In this document: positions 1 through 11,278 of the stretch, in pieces
Layout: each line of letters starts with the position of its first letter
Position numbering within the stretch: position 1 is the stretch's first letter
The notes under the pieces: generated by a model
The model's database searches: none
Told to the model about the DNA's origin: nothing
The model's input: the letters and a program-made list of their open reading frames with translations, nothing else
Assembly (NCBI GenBank): GCA_028274465.1
Contig: CM051458.1
Coordinates: 18,553,566 to 18,617,565 of the forward strand
Direction of reading: 5' to 3'
DNA from: Plantago ovata
Lineage: Eukaryota > Streptophyta > Magnoliopsida > Lamiales > Plantaginaceae
Length of the DNA: 64,000 nucleotides
Made by a program: the position numbers and the translations under genes

Positions 1-494
1 TTTGCAAATAAAAATTAAAGTAAGAAGCCATCTCATGTTGTATCTTTAAACCCTCGAGGGGTCAGAAAAAATAGTTAATAGTACTAGGTAATTATTTTTT
101 CTATTGAGGACATCATGTTGAATCAAACATCATTTGCCTATCTACTGCAGTTTTGCACCTCTGGATTACTATACTAAGTAGTTATTTCTGCTTTTATCTT
201 CAAAATAGCCTTGGATCTGTTTCCTGAACCTTTTAAAAATTGACTTGCAATAATTGTGTACGTAGCCCGGGATGCAACAAATAAGAAGACTTTTGCCACA
301 CTAGATTATCTCCTTAGATAAATGTCCAAATATGTAAAGCATATTTTTATAGGATCAAATTATTCCTTCCTTAGTTTAGTTGTACATTAATACTTCATTG
401 ATATGAGAAATCTTGTACAGTACGGAGTATATACAGAAACAATGAAGTAATGAACAAATTTGAATTTCCTTGTTAGTTGACGTATGTTCCTATC
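1..494. other. Non-coding stretch, nothing recognised
   Basis: AT-rich sequence with no open frame resembling a known protein, no RNA gene and no obvious repeat. It may be interior sequence of the Harbinger/Tourist-like element whose right terminus is at 735, but no left terminus is visible. Confidence 0.5.
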
Positions 495-735
495 TTAGCT
501 GACGGATGAACAAATCACGGAGGGGTATTTCTGGAAAAACAAACATCCAGCCATTAGTTTTAAGTGAACCAAACAAGGAAAAGGAAATGCGATTCGAACC
601 AGATTTCCTACTTCCATTTAAGGAACCAAACAAGGAAATCTTTAATATTTCCCAATTCTTTTCCTACTAGACACTTGAACCGGATTTCCTAGGAAATCTT
701 CCTTTTCCTTTTCCTACTTAGAACCAAACGGGCCC
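495..735. mobile_element. Right end of a Tourist/PIF-Harbinger-like element (partial)
   Basis: The stretch ends in GAACCAAACGGGCCC, which read inward is GGGCCCGTTTGGTTC, the kind of terminal inverted repeat seen in plant Tourist/Harbinger MITEs. It is followed by TAA (736-738), a possible 3 bp target duplication. GAACCAAAC-type words recur at about 566, 622 and 721, and GAACC(A/G)GATTTCCTA-type words at about 595 and 678, as expected of subterminal repeats. Homology to copia family A starts right after the terminus. The matching left terminus was not found, so the size of the element is unknown. Confidence 0.4.
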
Positions 736-740
736 TAAAT

Positions 741-2050
741 GGTCAGTATATGGAAAAGCTCGCTTGCTGAATGGTTTATATATTTTGCAAAGTAGTCTAC
801 CTTTATTTCAAATACATAACAAACAACCGTCTTCAAGTAGAAAGAATAATCCATCTTATCTATGGCATTGTCGGCTAGGCCATATCAATGAAACACGGAT
901 TCAAAGACTAAGGAAGTTGGACTACTTAGAACCATTTGATTTGAATCATATGGTACATGTGAATCATGTGTTAAGGGTAAGATGACGAACAAACCTTTGT
1001 TGGACAAGGTGTTCGTGCCACTCGCTGCTTAGAGCTCATACATACCGCTGTATGTGGACCTTTTAAAGACCATGCGCGTGGGGGTTATCCTTACTTCGTT
1101 ACCTTTACTGACGATTTCTCAACGTATGGATATATTTATCTTATGAAGAATAAATACGAGACCTTTGGGAAACTCAAGGAGTTTAGGAATGAAGTCGAGA
1201 ATGAATTGAACCTAAGGATAGTCACTCTTCGATTAGATCGGAGAGGTGAATACCTTAGTGAAGAATTTATCGACTACTTGAAGGAAAATGAATTCAATCG
1301 CAATGGACTCCTCCTGGAACACCACAGTTAAATGGTGTATCTGAGAGGAGGAATCGAACCCTGTTAGACATGTAAGATCAATGATTGGATTCTCGACTCT
1401 TCCAAAGTATATGTGGGGATATGCACTACAAACTGCAATCTACATTCTGAACGTGTACCATCTAAATCAGTGGAGAAAACTCCTTATGAGTTATGGAAGG
1501 GAAAGAAGCCCTCACTGGGCTATCTTAGACCTTGGGGCTGTCCTGCGATAGTCAAACTGATGCTCACTGATAAGTTAGATGCCAAGGGTGTCAAAGTATA
1601 TTTCATAGGCTATCCTCGTCAGACGAGAGGCTATGAATTCTATCATGATGAAGATCACAAGGTGATCGTATCTAGAAACGTCAAGTTTTTAGAAGTTGAA
1701 TACCTCGAAGAAGAGAGGTTAGATGACATGATAGAACTTGAAGTAATTCAAGACTTTGACACGCGCGAACATGAGGTCTCTAAATCTTCTGATTTGGACT
1801 CAAGTTCAGTGGGAGCTTTCGAAGCAGACAAGGGTCATGATATGACACTTGCTAGGCATGTCATAGTCAGTGGGAGTCCTGTGATTAGATCAACAGTTGA
1901 AACCACACCAATAGAACCCGTTGTCAACCAACCTGTGCAACAAGTTGCACAAGAGCAGCCAGTCGCGCCCGTGACAAGCTGCATCAGTACCCACTGATAA
2001 TGTTCGTGTTACACGAAGCCAGAAAAGAAAAGCACCAGAACAAGTCGAGC
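741..2050 (+). pseudogene. Copia A copy 1: GAG-pre-integrase and integrase, disrupted
   Basis: Integrase joins retrotransposon cDNA to host DNA. Open stretches at 764-985, 1143-1331 and 1413-1997 lie in different frames. The first holds the H-C-R-L-G-H half of the HHCC zinc finger (about 862-885). A one-base deletion near 940, seen against copy 2, throws the CxxC half out of frame. The core keeps an acidic first site near 1045 and the NGVSERRNR helix with the catalytic Glu near 1340, but the second catalytic motif reads LDRRGEY where copies of this kind normally have SDRGGEY. The part after 1413 is the C-terminal and linker region. Non-functional. Confidence 0.85.
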
Positions 2051-2097
2051 TCCGTAGGTCGAAGAGGATCCTAAAAGGACCTTAGAAGCAAAGCCTT

Positions 2098-2720
2098 ATG
2101 ATAGAAGACATCAGTGAACTTGATGTCGGCTTATCAGATCGGGAAGATCCCGAGACCTACAAAGAGGCAATAATTGATATTGACTCAGACAAATGGCAAG
2201 AGGCCATGGAATTAGAAATGGATTCAATGTACCAGAACCAAGTTTGGAACTTGGTAGACTTGCCCCAAGGGGTTAGACCTATTGGGTGCAAATGGGTCTT
2301 TAAACGAAAGACAGATGCCGATGGCAAGGTACAAACGCACAAAGCTAGGCTTGTGGCGAAAGGCTACACGCAAAGGTATGGCATCGATTACGATGAAACC
2401 TTTTCACCAGTAGCAAAATTGAAGTCCATTCGAATTCTACTTGCGATAGCTGCCTACTATGATTATGAGATCTGGCAGATGGATGTAAAGACTGCCTTCC
2501 TCAATGGCAACCTTGAGGAAGAGGTCTATATGGTACAGCCGGAAGGTTTATTAATAAAACCAGGCCAACTGCTGTATGCAAATTACAAAGATCCATCTAT
2601 GGGCTAAAGCAAGCGTCAAGGAGCTGGAATATCCGCTTTGATGAAGCTGTCAAATCGTTTGACTTCATCAGAAGCAAGGAAGATCCCTGTGTCTACGCTA
2701 GGCACAGCGACAAGGGAGTC
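2098..2720 (+). pseudogene. Copia A copy 1: reverse transcriptase, N-terminal part
   Basis: Matches the copia RVT_2 family. It carries the linker ending in DSDKWQEAMELEM, the fingers motif WVFKRKTDADG, KARLVAKGYTQ, and the catalytic palm segment IWQMDVKTAFLNG with the first Asp of the active site. The frame is open from 2098 to 2607, then lost at the QPEG segment through a small indel relative to copy 2. The next open stretch resumes at 2727. Confidence 0.88.
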
Positions 2721-2726
2721 GTTTTC

Positions 2727-3720
2727 ATGATCATTTATGTAGATGACATTTTGATCATGGGAAACAATGTCTCTATGCTAGAAGAGACTAAAGTTTGGTT
2801 ATCAAGTACCTTCTCGATGAAGGACTTGGGTGAAGCGAACTACATCCTAGGGATCAAGATCTTTAGAGATAGATCCAAGAGGATGTTAGGAATGACACAG
2901 TCCACCTACATCGACAAAATACTGAAGCGTTATAAGATGGACGACTCAAAGAGAGGCTTTCTCCCAGCTAGGCATGGGATTGTCTTATCAGTTAAGGATG
3001 GTCCTAAAACTGATGAAGAAAGAAAAGCAATGAGTCGTGTGCCCTATGCTTCGGCAGTAGGGTCTATAATGTATGCAATGAATTGCACAAGGCCCGATGT
3101 GGCATATGCGCTTAGTGTCACTTGTCGACACCAACAGAATCCAGGAGTACCTCACTGGACTGCTGTAAAGAACATTCTTAAGTACCTTCGACGGACTAAA
3201 GAGATGTTCTTGGTGTTTGGTGGAGAACCAGAATTAAAGATGTCTGGGTATGTCGACGCTGGATTTGAATCAGATCCTGATGACTTTAAGTCACAGACAG
3301 GATACGTATTCAAATTGAACGGAGGAGCTGTCTGTTGGAAGAGTTCTAAGCAAGCCACGGTTGCTGACTCATCCACAGAAGCCGAGTACATTGCTGCATC
3401 AGAAGCATCGAAAGAAGCTATCTGGATTTCAGAGTTCTTGAAGGAATTGAGGGTTGTTCCTGCTCCTAGTCCAATAACGATTTATTGTGACAATACGGGC
3501 GCCGTCGCTCAAGCTAGGGAGCCTAGATCTACAAACAAGAACAAACATGTACTTAGAAATATCACGTTCTACGTGAGATTATAGATAGAGGAGAAGTTAG
3601 TATAGAACGTGTCTCTACCACCGACAACGTGGCAGATCCTTTCACCAAGGTCTTATCAGTGGAAGTCCACTTAAGACATTATGCTAATCTGGGTATTAGG
3701 CATAAAGGTGACTGGCTCTA
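2727..3720 (+). pseudogene. Copia A copy 1: reverse transcriptase C-terminal part and RNase H
   Basis: Starts at the catalytic box IIYVDDILIMG, intact in this copy, and runs through thumb and connection (TRPDVAYALSV) into RNase H. RNase H landmarks are the Asp of GYVDAGFESD, the Glu of DSSTEAEYIAAS and the Asp of YCDNTGAVA. The frame stops at 3584 after KNKHVLRN. A one-base deletion there, relative to copy 2, removes the last 50 or so residues, which remain recognisable in another frame to about 3720 (DNVADPFTKVL segment). Non-autonomous as it stands. Confidence 0.88.
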
Positions 3721-3723
3721 GTT

Positions 3724-3735
3724 CAAGTGGGAGAT
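3724..3735 (+). promoter_or_regulatory. Polypurine tract of copia A copy 1
   Basis: The purine-rich CAAGTGGGAGAT directly precedes the LTR. This is the usual place for the RNase H-resistant primer of plus-strand DNA synthesis. The same sequence, reversed, borders the LTR of copy 2 at 24392-24403. Confidence 0.75.
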
Positions 3736-5817
3736 TGATAGTGTATATGTCCTAGAGACAGTCCTTACTAAGGGCATAGTGCCCTTATAGAGGGCATATA
3801 TGTACTATTACACAGGTCAACGTAATATAATATATATTTGTTACTTTTACTATTAAGTATCGCTTTCATATTTATATTACACCAGGCATGCAGCATGTCA
3901 TATCTCTATTACTGTCTGTATTGATATTAAACATGTCCCCTCGGATAGATGACCGATCACACAGATAGTGGGAGCTATGTGAGTTATCATCTATCCCAAA
4001 CTCTCCCTAGTCGAGGTTCATCTCGGATGTAGGGGTCTGAATGAACCAGACGAGACTAGTATACGTGGAGGTTATACTTGTTGGAGCAAGTGTGAGCCGA
4101 TCCCACGGCCACGGAACGGATTGTTGGACAATCGAGAAACGTTCCTATAACTGCGCATAGTTGTTCGAAGAAGGATTATCGAACAATGGAAGTACCCACC
4201 AGACACTCCCATCGATGTATACTCTACACCGAAGTGTCTATGGGAACCGGTAAGTTGTCGAAGTGATGCCAGTCGTCCTTTGTACTTACAGGACTTTATC
4301 ATCACATTTGTTGCCCCATATCCTTGGTGGACCCGTCGATGTCAGCTCCGAATAAGCAGCTGACCTAAGACACGATCTAGGATTATGGCTACATACAAAT
4401 GGGGATGATAAGTGATTCTGTGAAGGATTCATCTCTCAAGTGTAGCACAGGAGAGTACTGCTCATAGTCTGCATAGTTGTGTTGGTAAAGTCACTGGCCA
4501 GTGCAAATGATATATTATGATGGTTATAAGTATATCTTAACCAAGCAACTCCCTGAGACGTCCGTGGATGTATTATTGGGATAGACACTTCATCGATCCT
4601 AGATGCATTCGAGCAAGTCAGATGAAGGGACGTTACCATCGCCGCGTTGAGCGCAACAGACTTCGCAACGAAAGGGTTAGCTTTGAGAAATCTCTCAAAC
4701 GTTCTCATGTATTAATATTGCAAATGGAACCGTCTAGGAATTCCATGTTGCCTAGTCTAGGACTTGCTTAATACAATGAGGCCCTATGGGTCACACTATG
4801 TGGTGATTCAGTCTATCATAATATCCTAGAAGATGGAATCGCAATTAATTTGGAATTAATTGTGATTGATGGATTATAATTGATTTGGAATTGATTATAA
4901 TATTTGGTGGCTCAATTAATGATTTGGAATTATTAATTGAATTGACTAATTAATTGTATTTTATGTAAATACAATTAAAGATTATATTTTGGAAATATAA
5001 TAGAGGTTTGATTTGAAAGGATATGTTAATTTAGAATTAACATATGCACATGGGAAAAATCTATTTGGAGTTTGAATTGCCTTAGAACTATAAGTGGGTC
5101 TAGAAATCGGGATCCACCTACTGTCCCTGGGTGAGCGCGCGCGCGCGTAGGCTAGATAGGGGAAGGAGTTCGACTCCTTCCTCTATTAGAAGTCCAAGGG
5201 ATAAGTTAGATTTTCCTGATTGAGTTTTAATTTGATTGGGAATGAATCTAGACTTGATATTGGTTTCCTTGTGCAATAAGAATTAGATTCTTATTCCTTT
5301 ACGAAGTCTAATTGCTTATGCTTTAGGCTTCTATTGACTACTATATATAGTAGACTATTAGAGAGCTTTTGAGATACAGTTGAATAGATTTTCACAGTCA
5401 TTCTACCCAGTTTTCTTAGAGAAAATAAAAACTCTCCCCTCCTCTATAGCCACCCGCGCGCGCCACCTCACCGGAGGAATTGCCGCCCCGTCTTCTTGGT
5501 TACACAAAGAATATCCTAGCATTCTTCCGATAGGCTGTTCATCCGTGGATACCAAGGTTGAGGTTCTAGGAGCTGGAAACTAACTCTTATTGTTTGGCAG
5601 ATAATCAGAGTATTGTAGATATCTTCGACTTCGGCGAAGGAGAAGATACACAGGATTATTACGAAGACTTGGAAGCTGCTTTGGAAGTAAGGTTAGTCTT
5701 CTAATTGACGTGTTTATATATATACGACATATACATAATCAATTAACCTGTATGTTAAGAAAATTTTTGAAATTCCGCTGCGTACCCTAGGGGTAACTCT
5801 GACCGTATTTTCTTACA
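3736..5817 (+). repeat. 3' LTR of copia A copy 1 (2.08 kb)
   Basis: Begins TGATAGTG and ends TTTTCTTACA. The limits are fixed by the solo LTR at 48006-50103, which has a target duplication. The LTR contains a perfect 16 bp palindrome around a TATA box (5338-5353), a GC dinucleotide run near 5137, and AT-rich blocks built on AATTAATT and GATTTGGAATT words at 4840-4980. Small open frames inside it (for example 4072-4305 and 4436-4708) recur in other LTR copies only by descent. Confidence 0.92.
5338..5353 (+). promoter_or_regulatory. Palindromic TATA box in copia A LTR
   Basis: CTACTATATATAGTAG is a perfect 16 bp palindrome. It is preserved in all four LTR copies or fragments (also 22774-22789, 30233-30248 and 49607-49622). 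It lies about 470 bp before the LTR end and is the best candidate for the core promoter. Confidence 0.6.
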
Positions 5818-6712
5818 GCGACGACCCCTCAAGGTGCGCAGAGAGACTTCACCGCCAGTCGCACTCGTTGAAGCCCGAGTATGCTCGGTGAATTTTTGTA
5901 ACTTTATTGCTTTCATTTTCAAACAAGTAATCCATCACCTTCATTTTCAAACAAGTAATCCATTCGGCCCTTGGCGGCATTTGTACGAACAAGTTTTCCC
6001 TTTGAATATGCTCGATTGCTTTCCTTATATAATATTTCTTTCTTTTAGTTATGTCGTATAACTTAGAAATATTTAGAAAGATCCAGCTTTGCCTGCAAAC
6101 GATTAGCGACCCACATGGTAAGTGATCACTTCAGAGCGATCATTCAACCATATCTTTCTTCCGAGAAAAACACAAGTGTGTTTATCGACTAGCAGAATTT
6201 TCCAAAAAAAACACAAGTGTTTTTATCGATTAGTCGAATTTACTGTTGGTCGATCATCGTGATCTAATCGCAATTCCTAATTTTGTTTGTCTGTATAAAC
6301 ACACTAATATTGATGACACTCCTCGAGAAAAATGTGTCATCGCGCCATGAATGTGGTCGATGACCCGTTCAATTTAACCAATGTAGCGAATTTTCTAGAG
6401 AGCTGGTCGAGTTTAACCATTATCAGCACTTCCGACCGGATGATCTTTCCCTTCTCTTGTTTTTTGCTTAAAATAAAACTGAATGAGTGAAAGTGATGCA
6501 TTGTATTGATTTGACGTAAATTCAAGTACAATGGTGGGCTTCGAGGCCAGTTTTCTTACATACTATCATTCTTCCGCAATGCTCTTGCTTCTTAAAACTG
6601 AAAACAAAACGGGATCTGACTTTTCTTAAGGTTGTTAAGGAACTTCTCTTCCAAAAAGAGGTAGGGGCCTTCCACAGGAGCACTTCAAAACATTTCTTCA
6701 AGCTGCAACACT
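5818..6712 (-). other. 3' untranslated remainder of Tat copy 1
   Basis: Follows the integrase stop codon in the sense of the element. No domain was recognised on either strand. It contains a short direct repeat (CATTTTCAAACAAGTAATCC at about 5915 and 5941) and a second pair based on AAAAACACAAGTGT with ATCGAYTAG (6170-6235). No PPT or 3' LTR remains. Confidence 0.55.
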
Positions 6713-7600
6713 TCAGGCATAAAACCTCTGAAGGTTGATGGTATTCCATGAGTTCTTCAACCTTTTTCCTTCCATGTCTTCGAGAAGGTAGCTTCCGTTG
6801 GACCTTGCTTCTACAACTTTGTACGGGCCTTCCCAGTTGGGTTGCATCTTCCCGTCTTTGCTTAGAATGTCTGCCCTTCTGAGTACTAAGTCTCCAACTT
6901 GGAAGTCTCTTTCCTTGACATGCTTGTTATATGATTTGGCTATTAAAGCTTGGTATCTCAAGATGTTAGCAAGGGCGGTGGTCCTCGATTCCTCCAATGT
7001 TTCCAAGTCGAACATCCTTGCGTCGTGATTGTCCTTGGGTTGATACCCTTGGATTCTGAGTGTCTCCACTGCTACCTCTGCTGGTATGACTGCTTCCGAT
7101 GCATAGACCAAGGCAAAAGGAGTTTCCCTAGTCGCTACTTTGGAGGTAGTGCGATATGCCCAAACTACTCCATCTAGCTCATCGACCCAATCTTTGTTGG
7201 TCGCGAACCTCTTCTCCAATTTTTAACTAGTATCTTGTTAACTTCCTCAGTTTGTCCATTGGCTTGGGGGTGTCCCACCGAAGTGTATCTCCTCTCTATC
7301 TTCATTTCTCGGCACCATTCAGTGAACTTGTGCCCGCAAAATTGTGACCCGTTATCGGAAATGATCACTCTTGGGAGCCCGAACCGGCAAATGATGTTGC
7401 GCCATACAAAGTTCATTACTCGTTGTTCGGTAATTGTGGATACTGATTCCACTTCGGCCCATTTTCTGAAGTATTCAACTGCTACTATCACAAATTTCTT
7501 CTAGCCGGTTCCTCTCGGGAAAGGCCCAACAATGTCGATTCCCCAAATGTCGAATGGGCAGGTGATCGTTATCGGCATGAGGGGCTTTGAAGGAACTTTG
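6713..7600 (-). pseudogene. Tat copy 1: integrase core and C-terminal domain
   Basis: DDE integrase in two frames. The upstream frame (7600 down to 7174) has WGIDIVGPF with the first Asp, IISDNGSQF with the second, and HPQANGQTEEVNK with the catalytic Glu. A stop near 7503 splits off the first motif, and a frameshift near 7200 moves the rest to 7219-6713. That part contains the typical gypsy tail WVDELDGVVWAYRTT, TPFALVYASEAVIP and the C-terminal GDLVLRR and WEGPYKV motifs. Insertion function is lost in this copy. Confidence 0.88.
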
Positions 7601-7601
7601 G

Positions 7602-8414
7602 TTAGGTTTGCATATAGTTGACACTCTTCGCACTTTTGAACAAATTGAGCTGCATCCTCTTGGATGGTCGGCTAGTAGAACCCTTGTCGAACAATCTTCT
7701 GGGCAAGTGTTCTCCCTCTTGCGTGATCACCACAACTTCCGTGATGCATCTCTCCAAGGATTGTGGGAACTTCTTGTTCATGTACGCATCTGAGATAAAC
7801 ACCTTCAAATGATCTTTTGTATAAGTGATCTCCTTGGACGATGTATCGACCAGCTTTCCTTTGATCATTCTTGCTTCTGCCTTGTTTATCGGGAGGGTAC
7901 CCTTCATGAGATAGGCTACGATCCCTTGCATCCAGCTTGGTCTATCGTCTACTGCCAAGACGTTTGGCTTAGCTGCCCAGAGGGATGACGCGTTGATATT
8001 CATGAGTATTACATTTCTGGTATCTATTCCTCCTGAGGCCGAGGCATACTTGGCGAGTGCATCTGCCCGTTGGTTGAGATCTCTTGAGAACTTCTCGATC
8101 TCACAACTTTCAAATTTTTGAATTTCTTCAGTGATCACACTCTTGTACTCCGCCAAAGAGTCTTTCTTTGTTCTGAATTTCCCCGAGATTTGCTTCTCTG
8201 CTAATTGTGAATCCGTGAAGAGGTGTAGCTTCTTCACTTCGAGAGCTTTGTCCATGCGTAGTGCTATGAGGATCGCTTCATACTCGGCTTCGTTATTGGA
8301 CACTGAAAGTCCAGTGTTACAGCGTACTCGAGTTCGGCTCCTCCGGGGCTTTTGAAGTAGATGCCTATTCCTCCATTTTTTCCCGATGATGAACCATCCA
8401 CTTGGAGGATCCAA
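7602..8414 (-). pseudogene. Tat copy 1: second (archaeal-type) RNase H, C-terminal half, and integrase N-terminus
   Basis: SNNEAEYEAILIALRMDKAL and LHLFTDSQLAEKQ are the Glu and Asp blocks of an RVT_3-type RNase H, followed by NQRADALAKYAS. This second RNase H downstream of the pol RNase H is a known hallmark of Tat elements. The rest leads into the integrase zinc-finger region, where the frame decays (HLPRRLFDKGS). The N-terminal half of the domain (LQVDGSSSGKNGGIG) sits in the neighbouring frame at about 8264-8400, so a frameshift splits it. Confidence 0.85.
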
Positions 8415-9190
8415 GTGTTTCCATGGTCCACGAGGTCTTTCGATTGGGGAGCGACGACCTCTTCCACCTTTGAATTTTTTGCTTCTTTGGCTATGAAGAC
8501 TTCTTGCCTCTTCCTCTTGTTCTGAGAAATTTTTTTGAGCTCTTTCAAAGCATCTTCCAAATCTTGCATTGCGTTACTTGCTTGAGGTTTATCGTGCTCG
8601 ACCATCATCGCTTTCTGATCCTTCGGAGGGACTTCCTCCGGTTTTTCTTTGGAAGGATACTCGACCAGGAAATCAGCTATGACTTGGGCTTTCTTGTCCA
8701 TCGGTGCTTGATACTCGATGTCGTATTCGCTTAATTCGATAGCCCATCTCGCCAATCTTCCTGAGTTTTCTGGTTTCCCCAATACTTGCTTCAAGGGCTG
8801 CTTCGTTAGCACAACTATCTTGTGTGCTCCCAAGTAAGGTTTGAGTCGTCTGGCCGTGTAGACCTGGGCAAATGCTAGTCGTTCGATATCCATGTATCTC
8901 GTCTCGGCTCCAGCGAGTACTTTGGTCAAGTAATACATGGGTAAGTGGTCATTCCCTTGAATGCGGACTAGGACTGAGCTTATTGTCTCTCCCTCCATGG
9001 CTTTTGACAAGAGTGGCGGAGAGAGTAGGTATTCCTTGAGCTTCTCGAAAGCCTCCTCGTACTCTTTAGTCCATTCGAAGTGGTTGCTCTTCCGTAGAAC
9101 TTTGAAAAATGGAAGGTTCTTCTCCGCCGATCTCGAGATGAATCTACTCAAGGCGATCGATTTTCCGACCAACTGCTGCACTTTGTTCAA
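8264..9190 (-). pseudogene. Tat copy 1: RT connection, pol RNase H and linker
   Basis: Begins with the connection LVGKSIALSRFISRSAEKNLPFF and FEWTKEYEEAFEKLKEYL, then an RT-type RNase H (YYLTKVLAGAETRYMDIERL, LTKQPLKQVL, RLARWAIELSEYDIEY). A charged linker rich in Lys and Glu (about residues 185-250) precedes the start of the extra RNase H. RNase H removes RNA from the RNA-DNA hybrid during reverse transcription. The frame is open for 308 codons but is severed from RT and integrase. Confidence 0.88.
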
Positions 9191-10084
9191 ACTTTGGGAT
9201 GCAGGAGATCTAGGATGGCTTTGATCTTTTCCGGGTTCGCCTCGATCCCTCTTTCAGTCACCATGTACCCGAGGAACTTCCCTCCTTTGACACCGAATGT
9301 CCACTTTGCCGGATTGAGCTTCATTCCGTACTTTCTCAAGATAGAGAAGCACTTGGTCAAGTATTCGACATGTTGCTCCTCGGTCTTTCTCTTGACGAGC
9401 ATGTCGTCGACATACACCTCCATGGTTTTTTCGATTTCTTCCTTGAACATTTTGTTGACCAATCTCTGGTAGGTCGCTCCCGCATTTTGGGACCGAAGGG
9501 CATCACGTTGAAACAGTAAACATTACCGTTTGTGAAGAACGCGGTTTTGGGTATATCATCTTTGGCCATCTTGATCTGATAAAACCCTTGGTACGCGTCC
9601 ATGAAACTTAGAAGTGCACAACCTGCTGTGGAATCGACTAGCTGGTCGATCCGAGGTAGCGAGTAAGGATCCTTTGGGCAAAATTTATTGAGCTGAGTGA
9701 AGTTGTTGCACGTTCTCCATTTGCCCGGCCCTTTTTCTACCAGGACTACATTGCAAACCTAGTCGGAGTATCTCACTTCTTTGATGTGACCCGCTTTGAG
9801 TAGTCTTTGCACTTAGGCTTCAATGATGGCGTTGTCTTCAACACTGAAATCTCTTCTCTTTTCCCGAATGCGAGTGACCGAAGGATCGACATTCAGACAG
9901 TGAACGGCTCCCCTTGGATCAATACCTTTTAAATCCTCAGTGCTCCATGCGAAGACGTCATTGTTATCTTTCAAGCATTGGATAATTCTCATTCTTACAT
10001 CCGTGGTCATCTCCGTTCCGATCTTGGTAACTTTATCGGGGTTTCCTTCGACCACTTGGACTTCTTCCAGTGTTTCCCTTGCTT
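9187..10084 (-). pseudogene. Tat copy 1: reverse transcriptase, disrupted
   Basis: The pre-RT segment DNNDVFAWSTEDLKGIDP (9813-10055) ends at a TAA (9813-9815). A TAG follows at 9759-9761 in the same frame, just before VCNVVLVEKGPGKWR. The palm motif FMDAYQGFYQIKMA lies at about 9560-9602. The frame is lost near 9490 after NVMPFG and resumes at 9462 with the catalytic box VYVDDMLVKR and the GMKLNPAKWTFGV region. Two stops and at least two shifts make it inactive. Confidence 0.88.
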
Positions 10085-11278
10085 CTATCTTGTTTTCATC
10101 GAAAAACTTTTCTTTTTGGATGTTGGTGGTACCGGAGGTATCACTTGGTACTCTTCCAGTTCCTTTACTTCCCCTACTAGGCTTTCCTTTGCTTGCTTTT
10201 GAACAGCTCTTCTTCGCCTTTTGGTTGGACTTGGCTTTTTGGACTTCCTCTTGGAGCGTTGCACTGCGTAAAAGTTATGCGGAGCATGGTGGACAAAGGG
10301 TTGATCATCCTTGTCTTGACTAGTTCCCGCTTCCCCGATGGCAACGTTGGAAGTCATTTTAGTCGACATGATGTAGCACTCCCATGCTTCCCTGATATTT
10401 CCAACTTCTTGTCCGGTTCCCATCAATGTGGGGAACTTCAGTTTGTTGTGAACTGTGGACACTACGGCCTGAAATTGCGCAAAGGCTGGTCTTCCTATGA
10501 CCGCGAAGTAATCGAAAGGCATGTCTACGACCACGAAGGGGACGTGGTGTGTAACTCTCCAAGGGGCCGTTCCCATTGAAACTGTCAAAGTGATGCTTCC
10601 CAAGGGCATGATGGGCGGTCCTCCGAAGCCTACTAGAGCACTTCTGACTTCTCTATGACCTTCTTTCGGGTTCATGCGCATCCTCTTCAGAGTGCCCGTA
10701 AAGATTAAATTGGTTGAACACCCGGTGTCTACTAGAATTCTCCCCAGCTTGTAAGATTGTACGTCGAGAGCGAGTACCAGTGGTACACTCGGATCGTAAA
10801 TGTTTCCTCCTCCTGCATGTCTAAGAGGGATCTCACTATCATCAAATGAGATGACATTGGTACCTGGTGGAGCGACCTGACCATAATTTTCGTGTCGCAC
10901 CCTCAGGTTGTCGGCCGTGATCTCTCTTTGGTTCCGAGTGTCTCCACCCGCGGGCCCTCCAGTTATTGTGAGAGTGTGAATACTCCCATTTGTTGTTCGG
11001 TTCTCATAATTGTTGAAGTTGTGAATATCATCATAGCCATGATTTCCTTGGGGGCCTTGGTTATCGCTCCTCACTTGAGGTGGAGGAAGGATCGCTAGTG
11101 GTTCTTCCTTCCTGATGTAGTTGACTAATTGTCCATTCCGTATCATCCTTTCGATCTCATTCTTAAGCTCGACACACTCATCAGCAGTATGCCCCTTTCC
11201 TTTGTGAAATTGACAAAAATTTCTCGGAGTTTTTGTTCTTTCGATTCTCTTGAATTGGAGTCGGCCATGAAACATCAA
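10085..11278 (-). pseudogene. Tat copy 1: nucleocapsid-type zinc finger and aspartic protease
   Basis: Starts at a variant knuckle CQFHKGKGHTADEC (about residues 22-35), characteristic of Tat and Ogre gag. The protease core follows: ILVDTGCSTNLIF with the catalytic Asp, a flap-like region, and FAVIGRPAFAQFQAV with the I-G-R motif. The C-terminal 90 residues are a basic linker (KRKSKKPSPTKRRRRA). The frame is open for 397 codons and overlaps the gag frame, from which it is shifted. The protease would cut the polyprotein. Confidence 0.85.

Larger units (their letters stand above)
736..5817 (+). mobile_element. Copia family A, copy 1 (5'-truncated LTR retrotransposon)
   Basis: A Ty1/copia element reading on the plus strand in the order integrase, reverse transcriptase, RNase H, PPT and 3' LTR. 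The 5' LTR, gag and protease are missing. Homology to copy 2 (22311-30415, opposite strand) begins abruptly at about 736, inside the segment just before the integrase zinc finger. Single-base indels and stops break the polyprotein into five open stretches, so this copy is dead. The lineage within Ty1/copia is not assigned; the polyprotein is Tnt1-like. Confidence 0.9.

Noticed and set aside
4436-4708. An open frame repeated at 4436-4708, 23418-23690 and 48658-48984, and another at 4072-4305 and 23821-24054
   Set aside because: All lie inside copies of the same copia A LTR. They are alike because the LTRs are recent copies; the third copy is frameshifted, and no domain is recognised.
10193-10579. 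Long plus-strand frames over the Tat element (for example 9940-10323, 10193-10579, 11934-12356)
   Set aside because: They run opposite to clear gag, protease and pol domains and have no domain of their own; they are shadows of the coding strand.
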